In this document: positions 1-7,570 of the stretch, in pieces | Position numbering within the stretch: position 1 is the first letter of the stretch | Layout of the letters: each line of letters begins with the position of its first letter | Source: DATLGB01 sp038258425 | GTDB taxonomy: Bacteria > Actinomycetota > Thermoleophilia > Solirubrobacterales > Solirubrobacteraceae | Length of the DNA stretch: 64,000 nt | Assembly (NCBI GenBank): GCA_038258425.1 | Contig: JBBSPV010000005.1 | Span: 69,313 to 133,312, forward strand | Reading direction: 5' to 3' | The notes under the pieces: model-generated | What the model saw: the letters and a program-made list of their open reading frames with translations, nothing else | What the model was told of the DNA's origin: nothing | Databases searched by the model: none | Program-made: the position numbers and the translations under genes

Positions 1-1608
1 CGCCGTGTACGGCGTCGTCGTCGCGCTCCCCACCAGGGTCGCACCCGCGTAGAAGGCGACGGACCGGACGCCGAAGTCGTCCGCCGCGGTCGCGGTCAGG
101 ACGAACGACGTGCCTCGTCGGACGGTGGCCGGCGCCGACAGCGTCACCGTGGGCGCCGCGTCGTCGACGGGTCCCGGCGCGTCGACGATCGGGACCTGGC
201 CGGCGAACGGATCGCCCTGCTGCCCGTTGCGGAACGGCGAGACGTCGACGGCGTCCGAGGTCTGGCCGTCGCCATCGGTCACCGCCGTGCCGTTGACCGG
301 GTTCTCCGGCACGGGTGGATTCTCCGCCGGCGAGATGGCCGGGCCGGGATTCGTCGCCCGGTAGTAGCCCAGACCCCACCAGTTGTCCTCGGCGAAGAAG
401 ACGTCGTCGGCACCGCCCGTCGTCGAGGTCGGGTCGCCCGTGCGGGTCGTCGTCCCGTCCGCGGCGAGGTTGAGCACCCCGTAGGCGTTGTCCGTGAGGT
501 TGGACCGGGTGGCGGAGGAGTACAGGATCTGCCCGCTGGCCGGCCCCGTGTAGGTCCGCAGGGACGCGCCGAGCAGGCGGATGCCCGCGGCGAGCGGCAG
601 GCTCGCGCGGTTGGTCGCGTTGAGCCGGTAGGCGCCGAGCGTGCGGTCCCAGGCGCTGCGCCCGGGCGCGCCGGCGCCGTTGACGAGGTTCTGGGACACG
701 AGCGAGTCGCTGAGCGTCAGTCGAGCGCCCGTCGTGACCCGGATGCCGTCCTGGCCGAACAGCGGACCCGTGGTGAGCAGGCCGACCTGGGCGCAGTCGC
801 CCGTGCCCTCGAAGTCCGCGCACTCCACGCGCCCGACGATCTGCGAGGTGGAGACGGCAGCCGCGTTGACGACGCCGGACGGCGTCAGCGGCGGCGCGTC
901 GCTCGTGGCGCCGTCGACGAGGACGCCACCACGGTTGTATCGGTCGACGCGCGTGTTGCGGATGCTCAGCAGCCGCCGCCCGCCGCCCGGCGCCACGCGC
1001 GTGGCGCTCGTCTGCACGATGCCCCAGCCGGGCAGCGCGCCGCGCCAGCCCCCGGCCTGCTCGTAGGCGGTGGCGCCCTCGGAGGTCACGACGTCGGTCA
1101 CCCGGCTGCGGGTGATCGAGCCTGCCGCATCGAGGTAGACGACGCCGGCGTTCGAGGCGACGGCGCGACCGCGCGCGTCCGTGCCGGCCACGGTAACGCC
1201 GGAGAGGTCCACGGTGACCGGGACCCGCGGGGTGCCCACGACGGCGACGATGTCGCCCGTGCCGCTGCGCAGGTCGGGATCCGGCTGGGCGATGCTCCCG
1301 CCCGTCGGCGTCGTCGCGCGCGGGGTGAGGCGCACGAGGTCGGCGCCCGCGCCCCTGATCGTCAGCGACTTGGTCACCGTGAGCGCGTTCGTCGACGGCG
1401 CGCCGCTGCCCTCCGCGTAGTCCCCGGGGCAGATCGCCACCGTGTCGCCCGCCTGCGCGGCCTCGACCGCGGCCTGGACGCTCGTGTAGCCCGCCGCGGG
1501 ACAGTCCGCCGCGTCGTCGTCCACGGACAGGGTCGCCGCGGCGGCCGCCGGCGCCCCCCACGCGAGCGTGGCCACCGTCAGCAGGGCGATCATCCTCCGG
1601 TCTGACAC
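1..1608 (-). CDS. Secreted parallel beta-helix protein with Ig-like domain (3' end outside window)
   Basis: The reading frame starts at GTG 1608 with a GGAG about 10 nt upstream and runs off the left edge of the window. The N-terminus is a short signal peptide (two Arg, a hydrophobic stretch, then APAAAA) followed by a segment typical of right-handed beta-helix proteins (a TSVQAAVEAAQAGDTV-like start and CPGDY), then repeated short beta-rungs with TVTKSLTIRGAGAD and Asn/Thr-rich turns. Near the window edge comes an Ig-like segment beginning about APTVTLSAPATVRRG. The protein is probably exported and surface-associated. Family knowledge suggests a carbohydrate-binding or structural role, but no catalytic residues are evident. 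An internal ATG at 1593 would leave a signal peptide without basic residues, so the GTG is preferred. Confidence 0.75.
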   Translation of the reverse strand, partial: MSDRRMIALLTVATLAWGAPAAAAATLSVDDDAADCPAAGYTSVQAAVEAAQAGDTVAICPGDYAEGSGAPSTNALTVTKSLTIRGAGADLVRLTPRATTPTGGSIAQPDPDLRSGTGDIVAVVGTPRVPVTVDLSGVTVAGTDARGRAVASNAGVVYLDAAGSITRSRVTDVVTSEGATAYEQAGGWRGALPGWGIVQTSATRVAPGGGRRLLSIRNTRVDRYNRGGVLVDGATSDAPPLTPSGVVNAAAVSTSQIVGRVECADFEGTGDCAQVGLLTTGPLFGQDGIRVTTGARLTLSDSLVSQNLVNGAGAPGRSAWDRTLGAYRLNATNRASLPLAAGIRLLGASLRTYTGPASGQILYSSATRSNLTDNAYGVLNLAADGTTTRTGDPTSTTGGADDVFFAEDNWWGLGYYRATNPGPAISPAENPPVPENPVNGTAVTDGDGQTSDAVDVSPFRNGQQGDPFAGQVPIVDAPGPVDDAAPTVTLSAPATVRRGTSFVLTATAADDFGVRSVAFYAGATLVGSATTTPYTA

Positions 1609-1673
1609 GACGGGCTCCAGGGACGTGGGCTTCCTCGCGGGCGGACTTCCGCGGGAGGTGGGCGCGGGAGGCT

Positions 1674-1711
1674 CGCACACGCCGGAGACCGTCGCCAGCG
1701 CCCGGCGTGCG
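1674..1711 (-). terminator. Possible terminator hairpin after the deacetylase-like gene
   Basis: CGCACACGCCGG (1674-1685) can pair with CCGGCGTGCG (1702-1711) with a 2-nt bulge. It lies about 40 bp past the stop of the gene ending at 1749 and before the next gene on the same strand. There is no T tract, so termination is inferred from stem strength and position only. Confidence 0.35.
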
Positions 1712-1748
1712 AATGGGGTCTCGACGGGATGCCCGGCGGCAGCGGCGG

Positions 1749-2660
1749 TCAGCCGACGCGCACCCGCGCGGCCACCTCGGCCGCCGTGGCCGCGTTGATG
1801 TCGACCGTGTCGCGCACGTCGGGCGCGTAGCCGCCGGCGAGCACGACGCAGACCGCGCCGATCTCCGCGCCGAGGCGGTCCAGGACGAGCTCGTCGCGCC
1901 GGCGCAGCCCGGGCTTGCTGAGCGCCAGGCGCCCGAGCCGGTCGCCCTCCCACGGGTCGGCGCCGGCGAGGTAGAAACCGAGGTCGTAAGGGCCGCGGGC
2001 GAGCGCCTCGTCGAGGACGGCGTCCAGCGCCCGCAGGTAGTCCGCGTCGCCCGTGCCGGTGGCCAGCTCGACGTCGCGGTCCGACGGGATCCGCGTGAAC
2101 GGCCAGTTGCGCGCGCCGTGCAGCGAGAGCGTCCAGCAGTCCGGGTCCAGCCCGGCGCCGAGCAGCTGCGCGGTGCCGTCGCCCTGGTGCACGTCGCAGT
2201 CGACGACCACGGCGCGGCGGGCGGCGCCCTCGCGGCGCAGCACGCCGAGGGCGAGCGCGACGTCGTTGAACAGGCAGTAGCCGCGCGCGAAGTCGCGGCC
2301 GGCGTGGTGGGTCCCGCCCCCGAGGTTCATGGCCACGCCGACGCGCAGCGCCTCGCGGGCCGCGAGCACCGTCCCCTGGGAGGAGCGGCGGCCGCGCTCG
2401 ACGAGCTCCGGTGACCAGGGGAGGCCGAGGCCGCGCTCCTCGCGCACGGTCAGGGCCCCGTCGCGGATGCGCCCGAGCAGGTCGGGGTCCTGCACCCGCG
2501 CCAGCTCGTTCCAGCCGACGGGCTCCGAGCGCAGCACCTCGTCCTCCGTGCACAGCCCGTCGGCCACGACGCGCTCGCGCAGCAGCGCGTACTTGTCCAG
2601 CGGGAACCGATGCCCGGCCGGGAGCGGGAACCGCCAGGTGTCGTGGGCCCAGACGCGCAT
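1749..2660 (-). CDS. Histone deacetylase-superfamily (AcuC/HDAC fold) amidohydrolase
   Basis: This 303-residue protein has the zinc-dependent deacetylase signatures: GGGTHHA near residues 114-120 (the paired histidines), CLFNDVALAL shortly after, VVVDCDVHQGDGT near 151-163 (metal-binding Asp and His), and a late LAGADPWEGDRLG with another metal-ligand Asp. The length matches single-domain bacterial HDAC-like enzymes. The family removes acyl groups from lysine side chains, polyamines or small molecules, and the substrate cannot be read from sequence. No signal peptide is present, so it should be cytoplasmic. The gene stands alone, 34 bp downstream of a small membrane protein gene on the same strand. 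ATG at 2660 is the obvious start. Confidence 0.9.
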   Translation of the reverse strand: MRVWAHDTWRFPLPAGHRFPLDKYALLRERVVADGLCTEDEVLRSEPVGWNELARVQDPDLLGRIRDGALTVREERGLGLPWSPELVERGRRSSQGTVLAAREALRVGVAMNLGGGTHHAGRDFARGYCLFNDVALALGVLRREGAARRAVVVDCDVHQGDGTAQLLGAGLDPDCWTLSLHGARNWPFTRIPSDRDVELATGTGDADYLRALDAVLDEALARGPYDLGFYLAGADPWEGDRLGRLALSKPGLRRRDELVLDRLGAEIGAVCVVLAGGYAPDVRDTVDINAATAAEVAARVRVG

Positions 2661-2694
2661 CCTCGGATCATCCGGGAGCGCGGCCGGGCGCGGA

Positions 2695-2919
2695 TCACTC
2701 CTCCTGGCCCGGCTCCTCGAGCTTCGCCGGACCGCTCAACGCGGCACCGACCGCGATCCCGATCCCCATCGCCCAGAACGGGTTGTCGAGGAAGTCCGAG
2801 GCGGTGAGCCAGGCGAGCAGCAGGCCGGCCACCAGGCCGACGACACCGCCCACGAGGGCGAAGCGCAGGATCCGGTTGGCCGTGCGGGACGCGTCGACGC
2901 GTCGAGGATGATCCGTCAT
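2695..2919 (-). CDS. Small two-helix membrane protein
   Basis: This 74-residue protein has a basic N-terminus (about 18 residues), a hydrophobic helix rich in Gly/Val/Leu (about 19-40), a short polar loop, a second helix (about 48-62) and an acidic C-terminal tail. It is divergent from an HTH regulator whose start codon is only 26 bp away. A TATCCT box lies 6 nt upstream of its ATG, so transcription would start at the ATG itself (leaderless). No family is recognised. The shared control region suggests that the regulator may act on this gene. Confidence 0.75.
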   Translation of the reverse strand: MTDHPRRVDASRTANRILRFALVGGVVGLVAGLLLAWLTASDFLDNPFWAMGIGIAVGAALSGPAKLEEPGQEE

Positions 2920-2925
2920 GTCTAC

Positions 2926-2935
2926 AGGATAACGT
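2926..2935. promoter_or_regulatory. Overlapping divergent -10 elements (bidirectional promoter)
   Basis: The 10-mer AGGATAACGT reads TATCCT on the minus strand (6 nt from ATG 2919) and TAACGT on the plus strand (9 nt from ATG 2945), sharing the central TA. A direct repeat ACGTAAT (2932-2938 and 2940-2946) overlaps the plus-strand start and could be an operator. Confidence 0.5.
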
Positions 2936-2944
2936 AATCACGTA

Positions 2945-3451
2945 ATGCCGCAAGAAGATGACGTCACCAATCGCCTCGACGCCTTCGAGGCCCGCTTGGC
3001 GGCGCTCGAGGCGGGAGCGCAGCCCCGGGCCGCCGGCGCGGGCACGTTCTGGGCGCTGGAAGGATTGCGTGCCCACGGCGCCGGTGCCCCCGCCGTCCTC
3101 TACACCGGCCTCGTCGACCTCCCGGGCGGCGAACACGCAGAGTGGCAGATGGACCATGCGGCCGCGGATCTGCTGGCCGCGCCCTGGGAGGAGCGAGCGG
3201 CCGCACTGACGGCGCTGGCGCATCCGGCGCGGCTCGGGATCCTGCAGCGCGTCGCCCGCGGGGAGGCGCGCACCGCGGCCGAGCTGGCCGGGCGCGAGGA
3301 CACCGGCACGACGGGGCAGGTCTACCACCACCTGCGCCAGCTCGTGGCCGCGGGCTGGCTGCGGCCCACCGGGCACGGACGCCACGAGGTCCCTGCGACG
3401 CGGGTGGTGGCGCTGCTCGTGATCCTCGCCGCGGCCTCGCCGGGCGGTTAG
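2945..3451 (+). CDS. ArsR-like winged-helix transcriptional regulator
   Basis: This 168-residue protein opens with a short coiled-coil (residues 1-25, heptad-like Leu/Ala/Glu), then a region of unclear fold with a TLV-type strand (VLYTGLVDLPGG). A clear ArsR/HTH_20-like winged helix follows at about residues 95-165: LTALAHPARLGILQRV, then TAAELAG, then TTGQVYHHLRQLVAAGWL as recognition helix and wing. No Cys metal-binding motif is seen, so metal sensing is unlikely. It is divergent from a small membrane protein and probably regulates it and itself. There is no convincing SD, and the start lies close to a -10 box. Its stop overlaps the convergent acyl-CoA dehydrogenase stop by 4 bp. Confidence 0.8.
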   Translation: MPQEDDVTNRLDAFEARLAALEAGAQPRAAGAGTFWALEGLRAHGAGAPAVLYTGLVDLPGGEHAEWQMDHAAADLLAAPWEERAAALTALAHPARLGILQRVARGEARTAAELAGREDTGTTGQVYHHLRQLVAAGWLRPTGHGRHEVPATRVVALLVILAAASPGG

Positions 3452-4578
3452 GCGGCCGCGGCGCGCGCCTGCTCGAACAGCTCGGCGGCGACCCGGTCGG
3501 CGGCGCCCGGCGTGCCCCCGAGCAGCCGCCGGGAGAGCTGGGCCTTGCGGAACCACAGCGGCGCGTCGTGCTCGTACGTCGCGCCGATGCCACCGTGCAC
3601 CGAGATCAGCGTCCGCGACGCGTCCTCGAGCGCCTTGCCGGCCGTGAGCCGGAAGGCGCCGGCCGCGAGGGCGAACTCCTCCGGGGCGTCGGCGCCCGCC
3701 CAGCCCGCGTAGTACATCAGCGAGCGGGCATTGTCGGACCGGCGCAGGATCTCCACGAGCGCGTGCTTGACCGCCTGGTAGGAGCCGATCGCGCGGCCGA
3801 AGGTGAAGCGCTCCTTCGCGTAGGCGACGGCCATCTCCAGCGCCGCCTCGGTCGCGCCGAGCGACTCGGCGGCGAGCAGACACTGCTGCAGGTGCCAGGC
3901 GTCGGCGAGCACGCCCGCGCCGGCGTCCAGGACGGTGGCGGGCGCGCCCGCGAGGCGGACGTGGCCGAGCGAGCGGGTCGCGTCGTAGCGGGTGACGGCG
4001 TCGACCTCGACGCCCTCGGCCCCGGCCTCGACGACCACGGCGCGCGGGACCCCGTCCTCGACGGCGACGACGACGAGCAGGTCGGCGCCCGGGGCGTCGG
4101 GCACCCACGGGACCTCGCCGGTGAGCGTCCCGCCGGACAGGGCCGGGGGCAGGCCGCGGGTCGATCCGCGCGCGGGCTCGACGGTCCAGCGGGCGTCGAC
4201 GTCCGTCGGCGGGCGGGCGGGCACGAGCGCCGCGCGGCGAGCGCCGGCGGCCAGCGCGCCGAGGACCGCCTCGGAGGCGTCCGCGGCGCGGTCGAGGACG
4301 AAGGTCGCCGGCAGGTGCCCGAGCAGCGGCACGGCGGCCAGTACGCGGCCGACCTCGGTGCAGACGAGCATCGCCTCCAGCGGGCCGAGCCCCGCGCCCT
4401 CGTGCTCCTCGGCGATCAGCAGCCCGGCCCAGCCGGCCTCGCCGGCGCTCGGCCACAGGTCGGGCAGCGGGCCGCCCTCGAGCGCGTCGCGCGCCGCCTC
4501 GACGGTGCCCACGCGGCCGAGCGTTCCGCGCGCGGCCTCCTGGAGGAACTCCTGCTCCTCGGTCAGCGCGAAGTTCAT
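3448..4578 (-). CDS. Acyl-CoA dehydrogenase subunit (carries the probable catalytic Glu)
   Basis: This 376-residue member of the acyl-CoA dehydrogenase family has an N-terminal helical domain (LTEEQEFLQEAARGTLGRVG), a beta middle domain and a C-terminal helical bundle with AYAKERFTFGRAIGSYQAVKH and SVHGGIGATYEHDAPLWFRKA. The Glu in TYEHD aligns with the catalytic base of medium-chain enzymes (inference from motif alignment). Its ATG overlaps the stop of the upstream acyl-CoA dehydrogenase by 4 nt (ATGA), so the two are made together. Sterol-degrading actinobacteria use such side-by-side pairs as alpha2beta2 heterotetramers, in which only one subunit holds a full active site. The substrate is unknown; a bulky side-chain CoA ester is plausible. 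Confidence 0.88.
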   Translation of the reverse strand: MNFALTEEQEFLQEAARGTLGRVGTVEAARDALEGGPLPDLWPSAGEAGWAGLLIAEEHEGAGLGPLEAMLVCTEVGRVLAAVPLLGHLPATFVLDRAADASEAVLGALAAGARRAALVPARPPTDVDARWTVEPARGSTRGLPPALSGGTLTGEVPWVPDAPGADLLVVVAVEDGVPRAVVVEAGAEGVEVDAVTRYDATRSLGHVRLAGAPATVLDAGAGVLADAWHLQQCLLAAESLGATEAALEMAVAYAKERFTFGRAIGSYQAVKHALVEILRRSDNARSLMYYAGWAGADAPEEFALAAGAFRLTAGKALEDASRTLISVHGGIGATYEHDAPLWFRKAQLSRRLLGGTPGAADRVAAELFEQARAAAA

Positions 4579-5843
4579 CGGGCCGCGCTCCCGACGTCGG
4601 CCGGGCGGCCGGCGCCGTTGGTCTCGGCGGCCGCTGCCCTCTCGCGCGACCGCAGCTCGTTGAAGGCGACGCCCTTGTCCAGGCGCGGCTCGGGCGGGAG
4701 CCCGAGCACGCGCTCGCCGACCATGTTGCGCAGGATCTCCTCCGTCCCGCCCGCGGACTTCAGCCCGGGCAGGTCGGCGATCAGCCGGCCCCACGACTCG
4801 CCCTCGATGGCCAGCGCGTCCGGACCCAGGGTGTCGGCGAGCAGTTCGCCCGCCTCGATCGCGGCCCGGATGGTGGTGACCTTGGCCAGCGCCCCCTCCG
4901 GGCCCGGGATACCGCCGCGCTGCACCGCCGTGAGCATCCGGTAGCCCGTGAAGCGCAGCGCGAGGAAGTCGGCCGACAGCTCGCCGTAGCGGTGGCGCAC
5001 CTCCGGGTCCTCCGCCGCTCCGGGCTCGGCGAGCAGCGCCGCGCCGAAGCGGTCGGCGCGCCAGCCGAAGCCCTCGCCGCCGAGGCCGATGGTCACGCGC
5101 TCGAACATCAGCGTGGTCAACCCGACGGCCCAGCCGCCGTCTACGGGGCCGACGGTCGCGTCCTCCTCGAGCACCACGTCGTCGAGGAAGACCTCGTTGA
5201 AGTGCGCGTCGCCGGAGATCTGGCGCAGCGGCCGGACGGTCACGCCCTCCGCGTCCATCGGCACGACGAACATCGTGAGGCCCTTGTGCTTGGGCAGATC
5301 GGGGTCCGTGCGGGCGAGCAGCAGGCCGTAGGCCGCGAACTGCGCGTTGGTCGTCCACACCTTCTGGCCGCTGAGCACCCACGCCCCGTCGTCGCGGCGC
5401 CGGGCGCGCGTCTGGATCGCAGCGAGGTCCGACCCCGCGGCGGGCTCGGAGAACAGCTGGCACCAGACCTCGTCGGCGCGCAGCATGGGCAGCAGGTAGC
5501 GCTCCTTCTGCTCCTCCGTGCCGTGGGCCATGATCGTCGGCCCGAGCATGCCGACGCCGATGACGTCCAGGATGCCCGGCACGCCGGCCGCGGCGATCTC
5601 CTGGTTGACGACGACCTGGTCGAGCGGCGTGAGGCCCTGGCCCCCGTAGGCCGCCGGCCAGGTGACCCCGTTGAGGCCGCCCTCGGTGAGGCGGGCCTGC
5701 CACGCGCGGCGCGCGGCGATGACCGCGTCGTCCTCGACCTGACCGCCGCCCGGGTTCACGGGCGCCTCGGCGGCGTGGTCGGCGAGCCAGCCCCGGACCC
5801 GGGCGCGGGTCTGCGCCAGCTCCGGGGTGTCGTTGAGGTCCAT
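4575..5843 (-). CDS. Acyl-CoA dehydrogenase subunit (partner lacking the usual catalytic Glu)
   Basis: This 422-residue acyl-CoA dehydrogenase has a family-typical FAD/substrate region (WCQLFSEPAAGSDLAAIQT, WVLSGQKVWTTNAQFA) and a C-terminal SAGGTEEILRNMVGERVLGLP. Where medium-chain enzymes have YEGT with the catalytic Glu, this protein has AGGT, so the base is Gly here. The downstream, translationally coupled acyl-CoA dehydrogenase has a Glu at the equivalent place. This complementary pattern fits a heteromeric FadE-type enzyme. The gene is 33 bp downstream of a lipoprotein hydrolase gene, with a perfect inverted repeat in between that could be an operator for this pair. Confidence 0.9.
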   Translation of the reverse strand: MDLNDTPELAQTRARVRGWLADHAAEAPVNPGGGQVEDDAVIAARRAWQARLTEGGLNGVTWPAAYGGQGLTPLDQVVVNQEIAAAGVPGILDVIGVGMLGPTIMAHGTEEQKERYLLPMLRADEVWCQLFSEPAAGSDLAAIQTRARRRDDGAWVLSGQKVWTTNAQFAAYGLLLARTDPDLPKHKGLTMFVVPMDAEGVTVRPLRQISGDAHFNEVFLDDVVLEEDATVGPVDGGWAVGLTTLMFERVTIGLGGEGFGWRADRFGAALLAEPGAAEDPEVRHRYGELSADFLALRFTGYRMLTAVQRGGIPGPEGALAKVTTIRAAIEAGELLADTLGPDALAIEGESWGRLIADLPGLKSAGGTEEILRNMVGERVLGLPPEPRLDKGVAFNELRSRERAAAAETNGAGRPADVGSAAR

Positions 5844-5863
5844 CCGGCAGTCGCTCCTACGAA

Positions 5864-5881
5864 GGTGACGGGAACGTCACC
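5864..5881. promoter_or_regulatory. Perfect inverted repeat upstream of the acyl-CoA dehydrogenase pair
   Basis: GGTGACG (5864-5870), four bases, CGTCACC (5875-5881) lies 20 bp before the start at 5843 and overlaps the stop codon of the upstream hydrolase. Size and symmetry fit a TetR- or GntR-type operator. As RNA it would also be a 7-bp hairpin with a 4-nt loop and could weakly terminate upstream transcription. Confidence 0.4.
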
Positions 5882-6620
5882 GTACCGCAAGCAAGAGGCC
5901 GTCGAGCCGCGCCCAGAACGCCCGGCGCGACGGCGCTCCGGCGCGCTGGGGACCCAGGTGGTCGTCCACGCGCGGGTCGCGCACGAGCACGTAGCGCCGT
6001 CGCGCGCGCGGGACCCGGCGGGCGCCCGCGACGATGGCGCGGGCCGTCGTCGTGCCCACCGTGCGGTCGTCCGCGCCGGCCAGGGCGACGATGCGCGTGC
6101 CGGCCGGGATGCTCCCGGCGCCGGGATCGGGCAGCCGCCCGGGCAGGCCGCGGGCGGCCCGGCCCGGGTAGGCGGCGAGTACGGCCCGCGGGCGCGCGAG
6201 CCCGGCCTCCGGGGCGAGCGCCGCGTAGTCGGCGGCGAGCGCGCCGCCCGCCGAGTGCCCAGCCACGACCAGGTGCCGCGGGTCGATGCGGACGTGCCTG
6301 GACGCGGTGCGGACCGCGGCGAGGACGTTGGGCAGCACCTCCGTCGGCGGGGTCGCGAACGACGTCTGGTAGCGCGGGTAGACGACGACGCTGCCGCCGC
6401 GGACCAGGTGGCGCAGCCACGGCCCGTAGACGCGCGTCGGGATGCCGCCCCAGCCGTGCAGGAAGATGACGGTCGTCCGGGGGAGCCCCGACGGGCGCAG
6501 GATCGTCACCGCGCGCGCGCCGGTCCCGTAGGTGGCCACGGGCGGCGGCTCGGTCCGCCGGCGCTCGCCGCAGCCCGCGGCCGCGAGCGCCGCGAGCAGC
6601 GCCGCGGCGAGCGGCCTCAC
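5877..6620 (-). CDS. Alpha/beta hydrolase, probable lipoprotein
   Basis: Starting at GTG 6620, which overlaps the previous stop (GTGA), this 247-residue protein opens with VRPLAAALLAALAAAGCGE, a short lipoprotein signal with Cys at about residue 17. The mature part has the hydrolase fold: VIFLHGWGG (oxyanion region), VVAGHSAGGALAADYA (nucleophile Ser), a later ALAGADDRTVG (acid) and VDDHLGP (probable His). It resembles esterases/lipases of the Hydrolase_4/BAAT type. It would be anchored outside the membrane, probably with the neighbouring lipoprotein to which it is translationally coupled. The substrate is unknown. Confidence 0.8.
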   Translation of the reverse strand: MRPLAAALLAALAAAGCGERRRTEPPPVATYGTGARAVTILRPSGLPRTTVIFLHGWGGIPTRVYGPWLRHLVRGGSVVVYPRYQTSFATPPTEVLPNVLAAVRTASRHVRIDPRHLVVAGHSAGGALAADYAALAPEAGLARPRAVLAAYPGRAARGLPGRLPDPGAGSIPAGTRIVALAGADDRTVGTTTARAIVAGARRVPRARRRYVLVRDPRVDDHLGPQRAGAPSRRAFWARLDGLLLAVR

Positions 6621-7552
6621 TCGTACACGATGACGTCCGGCTTGGGCCGGAGCTTGAGCGTCTGGCGCGGCGACATGAGCCCCGTGTCCTCCTTGTAGAA
6701 GAGCTTGAACCCGTCGTAGGTCCACGGCAGGTCCTTCGCGAAGGCCTTGTACTTCTCCGTCTTGAGCACCGCCGTGCCGAAGCCGTCGACGTTGAGCGTC
6801 ATGGCCAGGTGCTTGCGCGGCTTCAACCGGGGCAGGCCCTGGATCATGTCGTCGGTGAAGCGGTGGATCAGCAGCAGCTTCTGCGGAAGGTCGCCGTCCT
6901 CGGCGATGCCGTCGAGGTAGGCCGAGACCGCGTTGACGTCGGAGACGTCGACGGAGCCGATGACCTGGCCGGGCAGCTCGCCCGGGCCGATGTGCCACTC
7001 CGGGTCGAGCGCCAGGGAGACGTCGGGCTCCTTGAGCCAGCGCCGGAGGCGCTTGACCTCGGGCATGAAGTCGGCGCGGCCCGGCTGGATGTCGAGGATG
7101 AGGATCGCGTCGATCTTGCGCGCCGCCCGCAGGTAGCGGCGGATCACGGCGGCGTCGGTGCGGCTGGAGTAGTCGCCCCTGTCGCCCGGCGCGGCGGTGG
7201 CCACGGAGGCGAGGAGCTCCATGGCCGGCAGCACGGGCCGCGCCTTGCGCTCGTAGGGCTTGATTGCCTTGAGCAGGCGACGTCCGGCGGAGGCGGGCGA
7301 GCCGATGCCGAGCTCCCCGAGCTCGTCGGAGGAGGGATGCCCGTAGAAGCCGACGACCCGGTGGCCGGGGAAGATCGTGCGCCCGCCGCCGGGCAGTTCG
7401 GGTGGCTTCGGCGCCGCGGTGCGCTTGGCCTTGGCGTCGTCGGCCTTGGAGGTGCCGCTCCCGCCCCCGCCGCACCCGGCCGCGACCCCGAGCAGGAGCG
7501 TGGCGGCGAGGAGGGCGCCGGCGGTGCGCCGGCGCTGGGCTACGGGGGACAT
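6617..7552 (-). CDS. Lipoprotein of unknown function
   Basis: This 311-residue protein has a basic N-terminus, a hydrophobic core and a VAAGCGGGGSG lipobox with Cys near residue 27, then a Lys/Ala/Pro-rich linker. The mature domain from about residue 58 contains GHRVVGFYGHPSSDELGELG, DAILILDIQPGRADF, VSLALDPEWHI, LLLIHRFTDDMI and MTLNVDGFGT. These alternating hydrophobic strands with acidic ends suggest a TIM-barrel or similar fold. I do not recognise the family. The gene lies 18 bp downstream of crtB and overlaps the following hydrolase gene by 4 nt, so it may be part of the carotenoid transcript and work with the hydrolase at the outer face of the membrane. Confidence 0.75.
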   Translation of the reverse strand: MSPVAQRRRTAGALLAATLLLGVAAGCGGGGSGTSKADDAKAKRTAAPKPPELPGGGRTIFPGHRVVGFYGHPSSDELGELGIGSPASAGRRLLKAIKPYERKARPVLPAMELLASVATAAPGDRGDYSSRTDAAVIRRYLRAARKIDAILILDIQPGRADFMPEVKRLRRWLKEPDVSLALDPEWHIGPGELPGQVIGSVDVSDVNAVSAYLDGIAEDGDLPQKLLLIHRFTDDMIQGLPRLKPRKHLAMTLNVDGFGTAVLKTEKYKAFAKDLPWTYDGFKLFYKEDTGLMSPRQTLKLRPKPDVIVYE

Positions 7553-7570
7553 GTGGCTGGAAGTACCCGC

